Source of the DNA: CAZMPJ01 sp964568455
GTDB lineage: Bacteria; Margulisbacteria; WOR-1; O2-12-FULL-45-9
NCBI GenBank assembly: GCA_964568455.1
Contig: CAZMPJ010000002.1
Span: 62,001-126,000, forward strand
Direction of reading: 5' to 3'
Length of the DNA stretch: 64,000 nt
In this document: positions 22,745-30,550 of the stretch, piece by piece
Layout: each line of letters opens with the position of its first letter
Position numbering within the stretch: position 1 is the stretch's first letter
The notes under the pieces: generated by a model
Database searches by the model: none
The model's input: the letters and a program-made list of their open reading frames with translations, nothing else
Told to the model about the DNA's origin: nothing
Position numbers and translations under genes: made by a program

Positions 22745-25057
22745 ATGGATATGAACGAAGCCGAAACACGAGCCGAATATATTGACCCAAAGCTCAAAGC
22801 GAGTGGGTGGGGTGAAGTAGAAGGATCAAAAATCCTACGTGAACATCGTTTTACTGAAGGTAGGATCAAAATAGGTGGAAAGCGTGGTAAAGAGGAAATT
22901 GCTGACTATCTCCTGGTATACAAAAATCAAAAACTAGCAGTTGCTGAAGCTAAGAAATTGGAGTTACCCGTTGAGGAAGGGGTGGCTCAGGCAAAAACAT
23001 ACGCGGAAAAGTTAGGGATTCCTTATGCCTATTCAACCAATGGCAAAGAAATTTACGAAATCAATATGATTACTGGACAAGAAGGTCCAATTGATAGATT
23101 TCCAGATCCAGAAGAGCTGTGGAATAAGATTTATGCTGATCATAATGATTGGAAAAAGAAATTCTCTACAATCCCGTTTGAAGATGTTGGAGGCACAAAA
23201 ACGGTTCGCTATTATCAAGAAATAGCGGTTAATAATGTCCTTGATGCCATTGCCGAAGAAAAACAGCGGGTTCTACTTACAATGGCTACTGGAACAGGCA
23301 AAACTTTTATTGCTTTTCAGATAGCGTGGAAACTTTTTCAAACGCGTTGGAACTTAAAACGCGATGGCGAAAGACGACCAAGAATATTATTCCTGGCTGA
23401 TCGCAATATTTTAGCTGATCAAGCCTTCAATTCTTTTTCACCCTTTCCAGAAGACGCTTTAGAGCGCATAAAACCGTTAGATATTCGCAAAAAGGGAAGT
23501 GTCCCAACTAGCGGTAATATATTCTTCACTATCTTTCAAACTTTTATGAGTGGGCCTAATAATACGTCTTATTATGGCGATTACCCCAAGGACTTTTTTG
23601 ACATCATTATTATTGATGAGTGTCATCGTGGTGGAGCTAATGATGAATCAAACTGGCGGGATATTATGGAGTATTTCTCTCCGGCAGTTCAGATTGGTTT
23701 AACTGCTACACCAAAAAGAAAAGATAATATTGATACCTATCGGTATTTTGGCGAGCCAGTCTATATTTATTCGCTTAAAGAAGGGATCGAAGACGGGTTT
23801 TTAACGCCTTTTAAAGTAAAACGGATCAAAACTACTCTTGATGAATATGTCTATACTCATGATGATCAGATTATTGAGGGGGAAGTAGAGGAGGGTAAGA
23901 TATACGAGGAAGAAGATTTCAATAAAATTATTGAGATTAAGGCAAGAGAATCCAAGCGAGTGAGAGTTCTACTGGATGAGATCAATCAGAAGGATAAAAC
24001 AATCGTCTTCTGTGCTACACAGATTCATGCGGCAGCTGTCAGAGATTTAATTAATCAATATAAAGATAGTTCTGACCCTAATTATTGTGTCCGAGTTACA
24101 GCTAATGATGGTTTGCGTGGTGAGCAATATCTGAGGGAGTTTCAGGATAATGAAAAGACTATACCAACTATTTTAACTACCTCACAAAAACTTTCAACTG
24201 GTGTAGATGCGCGTAATATCCGCAATATTGTTTTTATGCGACCCATTAAAACCATGATTGAGTTTAAACAGATCATTGGTCGTGGTACCCGACTTTTTGA
24301 TGGAAAAGAATATTTTACTATTATTGATTTTGTAGATGCATATAAACATTTTTCTGATCCTGCATGGGATGGTGAACCGATTGATGAAACAACAGAAAAA
24401 CCAAAAAAACCCAAAGAACCAAAGGAGCCTCCGCAACCGCCAGACCCTCCACCGGATCCTAGGAGAAAGTTGAAGATCAAGCTACGTGACGGCAAAGAAC
24501 GTGAGATTCAACATATGGTTGCGACCTCTTTTTGGGGTGCAGATGGCAAGCCAATTTCTGCGGAAGAATTTCTGCATAATATCTTTGGAGCGTTGCCAGA
24601 TTTCTTTAAAAGCGAGGCCGAACTAAGGAAAATATGGTCTAATCCAACTACCAGGAAAGCCTTTTTGGAGCAAATTGCTAAATTGGGGTTTGGTATTGAT
24701 GAATTGGAAATCTTGCAGAAATTGATTGAGGCCGAGGATAGCGACTTATTTGATGTCTTAGCCTATGTTTCTTTTGCTGTTCCACCTATATCAAGGCAGG
24801 AAAGAGTGGCAGAAGCAAAGCCAAGTATTTTAAAAGACTTAGACAAAGAACAAAAGGATTTTTTGGGGTTTGTCTTGGCAAAGTATGTTGATAAAGGGGT
24901 AGAAGAGCTGGCTGAAGAAAAACTACCAACTCTACTAAATTTGAAGTATCAAGCCATTGCAGATGCCGTTAGAATACTTGGAGAAGTTGAAAAAATTCGA
25001 TTAACTTTTTTCAATTTTCAGAAATTGTTATATATGAAATCAAGTTTGAATCGGTAA
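22745..25057 (+). CDS. hsdR: Type I restriction endonuclease subunit HsdR
   Basis: The 770-residue DNA translocase and nuclease has an N-terminal nuclease domain with Asp54 and Glu68-Ala-Lys70 (VAEAKKL). Walker A is ATGTGKT (181-187), the Walker B/DECH box is IIIDECHRG (about 288-296), and motif III follows as LTATPKR. A second RecA-like domain ends with IGRGTRL. A proline-rich linker (about 560-580) leads to an EcoEI-type C-terminal domain that contacts the methyltransferase. The length fits the shorter HsdR class. An in-frame ATG two codons in is an alternative start. Confidence 0.94.
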   Translation: MDMNEAETRAEYIDPKLKASGWGEVEGSKILREHRFTEGRIKIGGKRGKEEIADYLLVYKNQKLAVAEAKKLELPVEEGVAQAKTYAEKLGIPYAYSTNGKEIYEINMITGQEGPIDRFPDPEELWNKIYADHNDWKKKFSTIPFEDVGGTKTVRYYQEIAVNNVLDAIAEEKQRVLLTMATGTGKTFIAFQIAWKLFQTRWNLKRDGERRPRILFLADRNILADQAFNSFSPFPEDALERIKPLDIRKKGSVPTSGNIFFTIFQTFMSGPNNTSYYGDYPKDFFDIIIIDECHRGGANDESNWRDIMEYFSPAVQIGLTATPKRKDNIDTYRYFGEPVYIYSLKEGIEDGFLTPFKVKRIKTTLDEYVYTHDDQIIEGEVEEGKIYEEEDFNKIIEIKARESKRVRVLLDEINQKDKTIVFCATQIHAAAVRDLINQYKDSSDPNYCVRVTANDGLRGEQYLREFQDNEKTIPTILTTSQKLSTGVDARNIRNIVFMRPIKTMIEFKQIIGRGTRLFDGKEYFTIIDFVDAYKHFSDPAWDGEPIDETTEKPKKPKEPKEPPQPPDPPPDPRRKLKIKLRDGKEREIQHMVATSFWGADGKPISAEEFLHNIFGALPDFFKSEAELRKIWSNPTTRKAFLEQIAKLGFGIDELEILQKLIEAEDSDLFDVLAYVSFAVPPISRQERVAEAKPSILKDLDKEQKDFLGFVLAKYVDKGVEELAEEKLPTLLNLKYQAIADAVRILGEVEKIRLTFFNFQKLLYMKSSLNR

Positions 25058-25091
25058 AAAGGAGTAGGATGGAGGATGAATAAATAATAAA

Positions 25092-25529
25092 ATGAATGTA
25101 ATAGAAAAACACAAAAATGAAATTAAGGATTATCTCAAGGAAACTATAATTCTTAAAAGAGGTTTTGTTACCAATCTTTGCCTTATTAGTGCCGCTGTAG
25201 CTTCGTTTTCGATGCCTCTTTTTCTATTGTCTTCTTTAAACCATTATTTTTTATTTTTGGGTATTGTATTATTTTTCTTTGTTATTGCAGTGGGTTGTTA
25301 TGGCCTCAAAAAGGATCTAGAAAAAGATAATGATTCTCTTTTGCAAACACTCAGAGCTTTATCAAGGGGGAATTTTGAAGAATTGCAACGTCTTGGTAGC
25401 TTATCAGAAAAACGGGAAGGAGAAAAAGATCATATTTTTGATTTTATGGTCTATCCATTAATCTTAGGACTTATATCTATTCTTGTTGCTGTTTTGTTTT
25501 ATCTTATTTACTCTCCCAAAGTAATTTAA
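25092..25529 (+). CDS. Hypothetical membrane protein with three predicted helices
   Basis: The 145-residue protein has helices at about residues 25-48, 52-72 and 116-140. A cytoplasmic helical loop between the second and third contains LLQTLRALSRGNFEELQRLG. No family is recognised. It begins 34 nt after hsdR inside the direct-repeat-bounded island, so it may be part of the same transfer unit. A function in defence is only a guess from position. Confidence 0.6.
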   Translation: MNVIEKHKNEIKDYLKETIILKRGFVTNLCLISAAVASFSMPLFLLSSLNHYFLFLGIVLFFFVIAVGCYGLKKDLEKDNDSLLQTLRALSRGNFEELQRLGSLSEKREGEKDHIFDFMVYPLILGLISILVAVLFYLIYSPKVI

Positions 25530-25595
25530 AATATATATCATGAAAACCTTAACCCAGTATTAGAAGGGGATTTCGATTAAGGATTGGGAAAAGAA

Positions 25596-25994
25596 ATGAA
25601 AATAACAAAAAACCCATTAAGAATTTTAGTTTTAGATGAAAACCAAGCTTGTTTTGAAATGTACAATATGATTATCTCAAAAGAAGTTGATTGTAATTTC
25701 AAATGGGTAACTAACGGAGAGGAAGCTTTAAAAGTGCTTAAAAATCAAGCTTTTGATTTGTTAATTACGGATACAATCCATCCTGGAATAGATGGAATAA
25801 GTTTACTTGAAACAATAAAAGGGCTCTATCCCAACATGCAGCGGGTTGTAATCACAGCAATTATTAACAAAGAAAATGCTAAAAGAGCTTTAGCCGCAGG
25901 AGCAATGGAATATCTTAATAAACCTTTTTTATTAGAAGAGACACTTGATATGATTAGGAAAGTTAAACAAAAAATAAATGCCAATCCAAACTGA
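25596..25994 (+). CDS. Single-domain response regulator
   Basis: The 132-residue CheY-like receiver domain has an acidic pair in LVLDENQACF, the phosphoacceptor Asp in LLITDTIHPGIDG, a conserved Thr in VVITA and Lys in YLNKPF. There is no output domain. The ATG at 25596 is preferred over the in-frame TTG at 25584 because GGATTGGGAAAAGAA precedes it. No histidine kinase lies nearby. It sits at the right end of the defence island and converges with the zinc-ribbon gene. Confidence 0.85.
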   Translation: MKITKNPLRILVLDENQACFEMYNMIISKEVDCNFKWVTNGEEALKVLKNQAFDLLITDTIHPGIDGISLLETIKGLYPNMQRVVITAIINKENAKRALAAGAMEYLNKPFLLEETLDMIRKVKQKINANPN

Positions 25995-26345
25995 CTATCT
26001 TTGCGATGTCTCAAAGCAAGCATTTAATAGTAATTCATTCACAGCTTCAGCCCATTTTTTACCATATGCGCTTTTTTCGGGATCTAAGAAGTTTGACTGA
26101 GGCGGCTCAAAACTTGGATCATTCTTTTTCTTTTTAAATTGACAGACCCAACACATAATATTATCCATTGCATTAGATAATAATAAATAATCGTTTGACT
26201 CATGTTCTTTAGATAAAGAATCAAATTTTTCCTTACTATGTTCATTCCCATTCATTCTCCACCTAAATTCACCACAATTATTGCATATAAAAGTAATGCC
26301 CCAAAATCGCCCCGGTTTATTTGTGTTTTTATTGCTGTCATTCAT
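25995..26345 (-). CDS. Small zinc-ribbon-like hypothetical protein
   Basis: The 116-residue protein begins MNDSNKNTNKPGRFWGITFI and has two Cys pairs, ICNNCGEF and MCWVCQF, that could bind one zinc. The C-terminal region is charged (EKSAYGKKWAEAVNELL). No family is recognised. A longer frame runs to 26414, but a TTGCAT-N17-TATAAT promoter lies inside it. The ATG at 26345 is 7 nt after that -10 box, so the shorter, leaderless form is preferred. The stop lies directly beside the response-regulator stop. Confidence 0.6.
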   Translation of the reverse strand: MNDSNKNTNKPGRFWGITFICNNCGEFRWRMNGNEHSKEKFDSLSKEHESNDYLLLSNAMDNIMCWVCQFKKKKNDPSFEPPQSNFLDPEKSAYGKKWAEAVNELLLNACFETSQR

Positions 26346-26352
26346 ATAAAAA

Positions 26353-26381
26353 ATTATATCTTTAATAATATTTAAATGCAA
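26353..26381 (-). promoter_or_regulatory. Sigma-70 promoter of the zinc-ribbon gene
   Basis: On the minus strand TTGCAT (26381-26376), 17 nt, then TATAAT (26358-26353), then 7 nt to the ATG at 26345. Confidence 0.7.
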
Positions 26382-26413
26382 TTTATTTTGTAAATTGATT
26401 AATTGAGCCTTCA

Positions 26414-26444
26414 TTCGTCATTCGAATTTCGTCATTGAATAATT
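26414..26444. repeat. 31-bp direct repeat, right copy
   Basis: Identical to 18779-18809 over 31 bases. Here it lacks the inverted partner arm present at the left copy. Its last bases overlap the -35 region of trpS. Confidence 0.85.
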
Positions 26445-26471
26445 TGAACGTGCCCTTGGATATGCTATAAT
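26444..26471 (+). promoter_or_regulatory. Sigma-70 promoter with leaderless start of trpS
   Basis: TTGAAC (26444-26449), 16 nt, then TATAAT (26466-26471), then 6 nt to the GTG at 26478. Confidence 0.65.
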
Positions 26472-26477
26472 CAAAAA

Positions 26478-27458
26478 GTGAGAAAACGAGTATTATCTGG
26501 TATTCAGCCGACGGGGGAGCTTCACTTAGGCAATTTGGTTGGTGCGATTGAAAATTGGGTGAAGCTGCAAAACGAGTATGACTGCTATTTCTTTATCGCT
26601 GACCTCCATGCCTTAACCACTGCCTACGAAGAATCAAAAGGAATGGATAAAATTATCAATAACGTAGCCATTGACCTCTTGTCAGCTGGCTTAGATCCTA
26701 AAAAATGTGTAATTTTTAAGCAGTCAGATTTGTCCGAACATTCAGAACTGCATTTAATTTTCTCCATGATTACGCCGTTGTCCTGGCTAGAACGAGTGCC
26801 AACCTATAAAAGTAAAAAAGAAGAACTTAAAGGCAAAGATCTAAGCACTTATGGGTTTTTGGGTTACCCAGTACTGCAAGCTGCGGACATTTTAATGTAT
26901 AAAGCAGCTTTGGTGCCAGTAGGGCAGGATCAACTGCCTCACATAGAGTTAACCAGAGAAATTGCCCGACGCTTTAACCATCTATACGCACCAGTCTTTC
27001 CAGAACCAAAAGAGCTTTTAACTAAATTCCCGGTTTTACCAGGAATTGACGGACGTAAAATGAGTAAATCCTATAATAACACCATTGCTATTTCTGATTC
27101 AGCTGAAACTATTCAGCAAAAAGTTTCTGTCATGGTGACTGACCCTGCTCGAGTCAAGAAAACTGATCCTGGCCACCCTGAAGTTTGCCCGGTTTATGCT
27201 TTTTATCAAGTTTTTGGTAAAGATTTAACTGATAAGGTTTCTACAGAATGTAAACAAGCAAAACGAGGCTGTGTGGAATGTAAAAAGCAGTTAGCCAAAG
27301 TTTTAATTGATTACTTAGCACCAATTCATAAAAAAAGAAAAGAATTTGAAAAGTCTCCGCAAAAATTGCAAAAAATATTAGCTCAAGGGTCAGAAAAAGC
27401 TAGAAAAATAGCGACTAAAACCTTAATTGAGGCTAAACAAGCAGTGGGAATTATTTAA
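26478..27458 (+). CDS. trpS: Tryptophanyl-tRNA synthetase
   Basis: The 326-residue class I synthetase charges tRNA-Trp. The HIGH-type motif reads TGELHLGN (residues 12-19) and the KMSKS motif reads GRKMSKSYNN (about 192-201). The length fits bacterial TrpRS. The GTG start is 6 nt after a TATAAT, so the mRNA is probably leaderless. Its last base is the first base of the scpA start codon (TAATG), so trpS, scpA, scpB and queE form one unit just right of the defence island. Confidence 0.96.
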   Translation: MRKRVLSGIQPTGELHLGNLVGAIENWVKLQNEYDCYFFIADLHALTTAYEESKGMDKIINNVAIDLLSAGLDPKKCVIFKQSDLSEHSELHLIFSMITPLSWLERVPTYKSKKEELKGKDLSTYGFLGYPVLQAADILMYKAALVPVGQDQLPHIELTREIARRFNHLYAPVFPEPKELLTKFPVLPGIDGRKMSKSYNNTIAISDSAETIQQKVSVMVTDPARVKKTDPGHPEVCPVYAFYQVFGKDLTDKVSTECKQAKRGCVECKKQLAKVLIDYLAPIHKKRKEFEKSPQKLQKILAQGSEKARKIATKTLIEAKQAVGII

Positions 27459-28222
27459 TGACAGAAGAACTGGCTTATAAAATTCAGCAAGAGGTTTATC
27501 AAGGGCCGTTTGATTTATTAATCCAGGCAGTGGATGCAGGCGAGATTAATGTTTATAATATTTCTCTTAGCCAGATTACCTCTTCTTATTTTGAATACTG
27601 GAAAAGGATGGAACCGTCTTTTGTGCTGGCTTCCGACTTTTTAATCATGGCTGCTTATCTTATGGAACTTAAGTCCAGATCCCTCTTGCCAGCTAAAGAA
27701 GAAATTATTATTGAAGAAGACCAAGAAAATCTAGAAGGATCGCTCTTAGCTCATATCCAGGAATACCAGGTCTTTAAAAATGTGGCTCAAACCCTAAAAC
27801 AACGCAAAGAAGTCTTTGAAAAGATTTATCCACGGCACGAAGGTGAGCGTCAAGAAGCAGAATTTGAATTAACTGATGTTTCGTTAAAAGATTTATTGCA
27901 GGCTTTTCAGCGTATGTACCAGGAAGCCAGCAAGCGCGAAAAAGTTGTTACTATTAAGAAAGAAGAAGTCACTATTGAGCAGCGGATTAAAGAAATTAAA
28001 GATATCTTGGCGCAAAACATTGAAGGAGTGCCGTTTGAAAAGATATTTATCCGCTTTACCCGCATGGAAATAGTAGTAAGCTTTTTGGCGGTCTTAGAGT
28101 TAGCGAAACAAAATGCTATTCGCATTGTTCAAGGAGGAAAATTTTCCTCTATTATGCTATTTGCGAAAGGAGAAGACAACGTTGGAAGCACAAGCACAGA
28201 CACAGCCACCGCAGAATCTTAA
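27458..28222 (+). CDS. scpA: Segregation and condensation protein A
   Basis: The 254-residue kleisin of the bacterial SMC condensin complex opens with YQGPFDLLIQAVDAGEINVYNI, the ScpA hallmark, then FLIMAAYLMELKSRSLLP. The C-terminal winged-helix part (about 165-240) binds the SMC head. The last 20 residues (KGEDNVGSTSTDTATAES) are low-complexity. It overlaps trpS by one base and scpB by 41 nt, so SMC-complex subunits are translated in order. Confidence 0.93.
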   Translation: MTEELAYKIQQEVYQGPFDLLIQAVDAGEINVYNISLSQITSSYFEYWKRMEPSFVLASDFLIMAAYLMELKSRSLLPAKEEIIIEEDQENLEGSLLAHIQEYQVFKNVAQTLKQRKEVFEKIYPRHEGERQEAEFELTDVSLKDLLQAFQRMYQEASKREKVVTIKKEEVTIEQRIKEIKDILAQNIEGVPFEKIFIRFTRMEIVVSFLAVLELAKQNAIRIVQGGKFSSIMLFAKGEDNVGSTSTDTATAES

Positions 28223-28754
28223 ATCAGCTATAGAATCAATCCTTTTTGTAGCTAGAAAACCTTTATCAGTAAAAAATATTGAAGAGGCGCTGCAAATGCC
28301 TAAAAAATTAATTGAAGCTAGTTTAGAAGAATTAATAACTGAATATCAGCCAAAGGGAATCAATATAGTTAAGGTTGCTGGTGGTTATTTAATGGGCACT
28401 AATCCGGATAATGCTGATTTTGTCTATAATATTCTGCACGAGAAAGTAAAAACCACTTTAAGCCCGCAATCTTTGGAAGTTTTATCCATTATTGCTTATA
28501 AACAGCCGGTTACCCGAGCAGAAGTAGAAAGAGTGAGGGGAGTAAATTCTGATGGTCCAATTGATACCCTTTTACAAAAAAAATTGATTGAAGATGGGGG
28601 ACGCAGTGATGCAGTGGGTCGACCTTATCTTTATGGAACTACCAATGATTTCTTGCGCCATTTTGGTTTAAAGGATTTATCAGAGCTGCCGCCGCTGCCA
28701 ATGTCTCAAGAAGAGCAAGAAACTCTATTTAAATCCGCTTTAAAAGAAGAATGA
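28182..28754 (+). CDS. scpB: Segregation and condensation protein B
   Basis: The 190-residue protein has tandem winged-helix domains: LKSAIESILFVARKPLSVKN at the start and LSPQSLEVLSIIAYKQPVTR with VRGVNSDGPIDTLLQKKLI in the second. ScpB dimers bind ScpA and regulate SMC. I place the start at the TTG at 28182 because AAAGGAGAA lies 8 nt upstream; the in-frame upstream extension to 28113 is out of character for the family. It overlaps queE by 4 nt (ATGA). Confidence 0.92.
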   Translation: MEAQAQTQPPQNLKSAIESILFVARKPLSVKNIEEALQMPKKLIEASLEELITEYQPKGINIVKVAGGYLMGTNPDNADFVYNILHEKVKTTLSPQSLEVLSIIAYKQPVTRAEVERVRGVNSDGPIDTLLQKKLIEDGGRSDAVGRPYLYGTTNDFLRHFGLKDLSELPPLPMSQEEQETLFKSALKEE

Positions 28755-29500
28755 GCACAACTGAAGCGCAAATCTGCGAAATATTTTCTTCTATCCAGGG
28801 AGAAGGCCTGTATCTGGGTGAACGCCAAATTTTTATCCGCTTTGCCGGCTGTAACCTTAATTGTAGTTATTGCGATAGTACTCAAGCTTTAACCATACCT
28901 AAAGAATTTAAAGTGGAAATTGCTGCTGGTAGCGGGCAATTAAAGAAATTTAATAATCCAGCTACAGCTCCTCAATTAATTGAATTAGTAGATTCTTTAA
29001 ACCAGCCCAAAGCGGTGCATTGTTCTGTATCTTTAACCGGCGGAGAACCGCTGCTGCAGGTTGATTTTTTAAAAAACTTTCTCCCCACTTTGAAAAAAGA
29101 GGTGGGATTACCAGTTTATTTGGAAACCAACGGAACTTTGCCAGATCATTTAAACGAAATTATTGATTTAGTCGATATTATTGCTATGGATATTAAAATT
29201 CCCAGTGCTACTGGATTGTCTTCATATTATAAAGAGCATAAGAAATTTATGGAAACCGCCTTGCTTAAAGAATTATTCGTAAAAATCATCTTTACTAAAG
29301 AAACAAAAATCAAAGAAATAGATGAAGCGATTTCTTTGATTGCAGAGGTAGAAAAGGGGATCCCACTGGTGCTGCAGCCGGTAACTGCTCATGGCAAGCC
29401 GGATACTGCACATGTTTTTGCTTTTTACAATTTGGCCAAGAGAAAATTAGAAAAAGTTAGAGTGATTCCGCAGATTCATCCTATGCTGAAAATTGCTTAA
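28751..29500 (+). CDS. queE: 7-carboxy-7-deazaguanine synthase
   Basis: The 249-residue radical-SAM enzyme of queuosine/preQ0 synthesis converts 6-carboxytetrahydropterin to 7-carboxy-7-deazaguanine. It opens with ICEIFSSIQGEGLYLGERQIF and has the cluster motif CNLNCSYC (about 34-41) and SAM-binding LTGGEPLL. The other queuosine genes are not in this window. An insertion with GSGQLKKFNNPA follows the cluster motif. Its last 20 nt are antisense to the end of the convergent unknown gene. Confidence 0.92.
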   Translation: MSTTEAQICEIFSSIQGEGLYLGERQIFIRFAGCNLNCSYCDSTQALTIPKEFKVEIAAGSGQLKKFNNPATAPQLIELVDSLNQPKAVHCSVSLTGGEPLLQVDFLKNFLPTLKKEVGLPVYLETNGTLPDHLNEIIDLVDIIAMDIKIPSATGLSSYYKEHKKFMETALLKELFVKIIFTKETKIKEIDEAISLIAEVEKGIPLVLQPVTAHGKPDTAHVFAFYNLAKRKLEKVRVIPQIHPMLKIA

Positions 29501-30200
29501 GCCACCTAATCGTTTTTTCGCGCTTTTTATCAAAATCCATAATTTGCAGCGATTGCAATAAACCTAATTTATACTTAGCTGCTTCAAGGGCTAGTTCTTT
29601 TAATTTGGCGACTAACCAGTCTTTTGCTTCCGGCTTAACCGATGCGACTGATTGAGCTACTATTTTTTTCGAAAGGGCATCAAACTCGTGATGGCTTTCG
29701 GTTAACAGCCTTTTTAAGTGCAGCTCTTTAATCATAGAGATTAAATGGTGAAGTTCATCCTGACCTAAGGCAAATTTTTCTAAAAGTTCTTTAACATCAA
29801 ATTTTAATTCTTTAGCCGCGGCAATAGTTTTTTCGTGAATTGCTTTTTCTTCACCAATGCTGGGCGTATCTTGTGCCACGGTTCCTTCTTCGTCTGTTTC
29901 TGCTTTTTCGCCTTTGAACGGAGATTCTTTTAACATCTGTTTGTGTTTGTTATAGCGGTTTTGTACGTCTTTTACGTCAAGAGTGGCGCGGACAGGAGTA
30001 GCTTCGTTTTCTACTTTAGGCACATTGCGGTTGCTTCTTTGGGCAATGGCTTCTTGAAAAGAAATCTTGCGGTCCATCACGCCGCCTCTTTCTTCAATGA
30101 TTTTTCTGTCCGTAGCAGTAAAGATAGCCGCAGATGATCCTGCCACTGCTTCACTCTGCGCACTAGTATTTTGCCCTATGGGCATTATTGGTTCGGCCAT
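29481..30200 (-). CDS. Hypothetical soluble protein under a sigma-28-like promoter
   Basis: The 239-residue protein has a disordered Ala/Ser/Gly-rich N-terminus (MAEPIMPIGQNTSAQSEAVA) and a charged mid-region. The C-terminal half is helical (about 130-239) with FDVKELLEKFALGQDELHHL and ends IRWLKQFSA. No signal peptide, membrane helix or known domain is seen. TAGGAGTG precedes the ATG. The promoter boxes match those before the 80-residue unknown gene at 37527, so the two are likely co-regulated. A disordered N-terminus and helical body are compatible with a structural or secretion-related role, but nothing proves it. Confidence 0.6.
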   Translation of the reverse strand: MAEPIMPIGQNTSAQSEAVAGSSAAIFTATDRKIIEERGGVMDRKISFQEAIAQRSNRNVPKVENEATPVRATLDVKDVQNRYNKHKQMLKESPFKGEKAETDEEGTVAQDTPSIGEEKAIHEKTIAAAKELKFDVKELLEKFALGQDELHHLISMIKELHLKRLLTESHHEFDALSKKIVAQSVASVKPEAKDWLVAKLKELALEAAKYKLGLLQSLQIMDFDKKREKTIRWLKQFSA

Positions 30201-30213
30201 ATAAATACACTCC

Positions 30214-30253
30214 TACATATAATATATCGTATTCTAACGCGAAAAACTTGCAT
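30214..30253 (-). promoter_or_regulatory. Sigma-28-like promoter, identical boxes to 37456-37495
   Basis: On the minus strand ATGCAAGTTTT (30253-30243), 13 nt, then CGATATATTATATGTA (30229-30214). Both boxes and the spacing are identical at 37456-37495. Confidence 0.7.
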
Positions 30254-30269
30254 TGGCAATAATTTCCCC

Positions 30270-30298
30270 TTGACAATGGCTAGCGACGATACTAAAAT
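30270..30298 (+). promoter_or_regulatory. Sigma-70 promoter of the zinc-ribbon mini-gene
   Basis: TTGACA (30270-30275), 17 nt, then TAAAAT (30293-30298). A strong AAAGGAGGTG ribosome-binding site follows. Confidence 0.8.
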
Positions 30299-30319
30299 CC
30301 AGTAAAGGAGGTGCAAAAA

Positions 30320-30460
30320 ATGACAACAGGATATTGCGTAAAATGTAAAAAGAAACAAGAAATGAAAAGTGCAAAGGCTATCACTATGAAGAACGGAAGA
30401 AAAGCTACCAAAGGTGAATGCCCAAAATGCGGAACTAAAATGTTTAGGATTGGTGGTTAA
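30320..30460 (+). CDS. 46-residue zinc-ribbon protein (DUF5679-like)
   Basis: The protein begins MTTGYCVKCKKKQEMKSAKA and has two CxxC pairs, Cys6/Cys9 and Cys34/Cys37 (GECPKCGTK), ending MFRIGG. This matches the small DUF5679 zinc-ribbon family known from Archaea and candidate bacterial phyla; its function is unknown, possibly nucleic-acid binding. A near-consensus promoter, a strong Shine-Dalgarno site and a strong terminator enclose this one gene, which argues that it is real and highly expressed. Confidence 0.85.
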   Translation: MTTGYCVKCKKKQEMKSAKAITMKNGRKATKGECPKCGTKMFRIGG

Positions 30461-30488
30461 TTAGCCCCCTTCTTTAAACGGTTGGGTT

Positions 30489-30535
30489 AAGGCTATAGGT
30501 CGTAACATGATTCTTGCGGCTTATAGCCTTTTTTG
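30489..30535 (+). terminator. Strong rho-independent terminator
   Basis: A 14-bp stem pairs AAGGCTATAGGTCG (30489-30502) with CGGCTTATAGCCTT (30517-30530), allowing G-T pairs, and is followed by TTTT. It ends the zinc-ribbon transcript and overlaps the dnaE promoter. Confidence 0.85.
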
Positions 30536-30542
30536 TTAAAAT
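30514..30542 (+). promoter_or_regulatory. Promoter of dnaE, probably leaderless
   Basis: TTGCGG (30514-30519), 17 nt, then TAAAAT (30537-30542), 8 nt before the ATG at 30551. It is embedded in the upstream terminator. Confidence 0.55.
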
Positions 30543-30550
30543 GGTCTTCT

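Noticed and set aside
18899..25057. Whole island as a prophage
   Set aside because: No integrase, capsid, terminase or other phage genes are present, and no tRNA attachment site is seen; only RM, Shedu and a few small genes.
26346..26414. Longer N-terminus for the minus-strand zinc-ribbon gene
   Set aside because: The extension runs through a TTGCAT-N17-TATAAT promoter and into the edge of the 31-bp repeat; the ATG at 26345 fits better.
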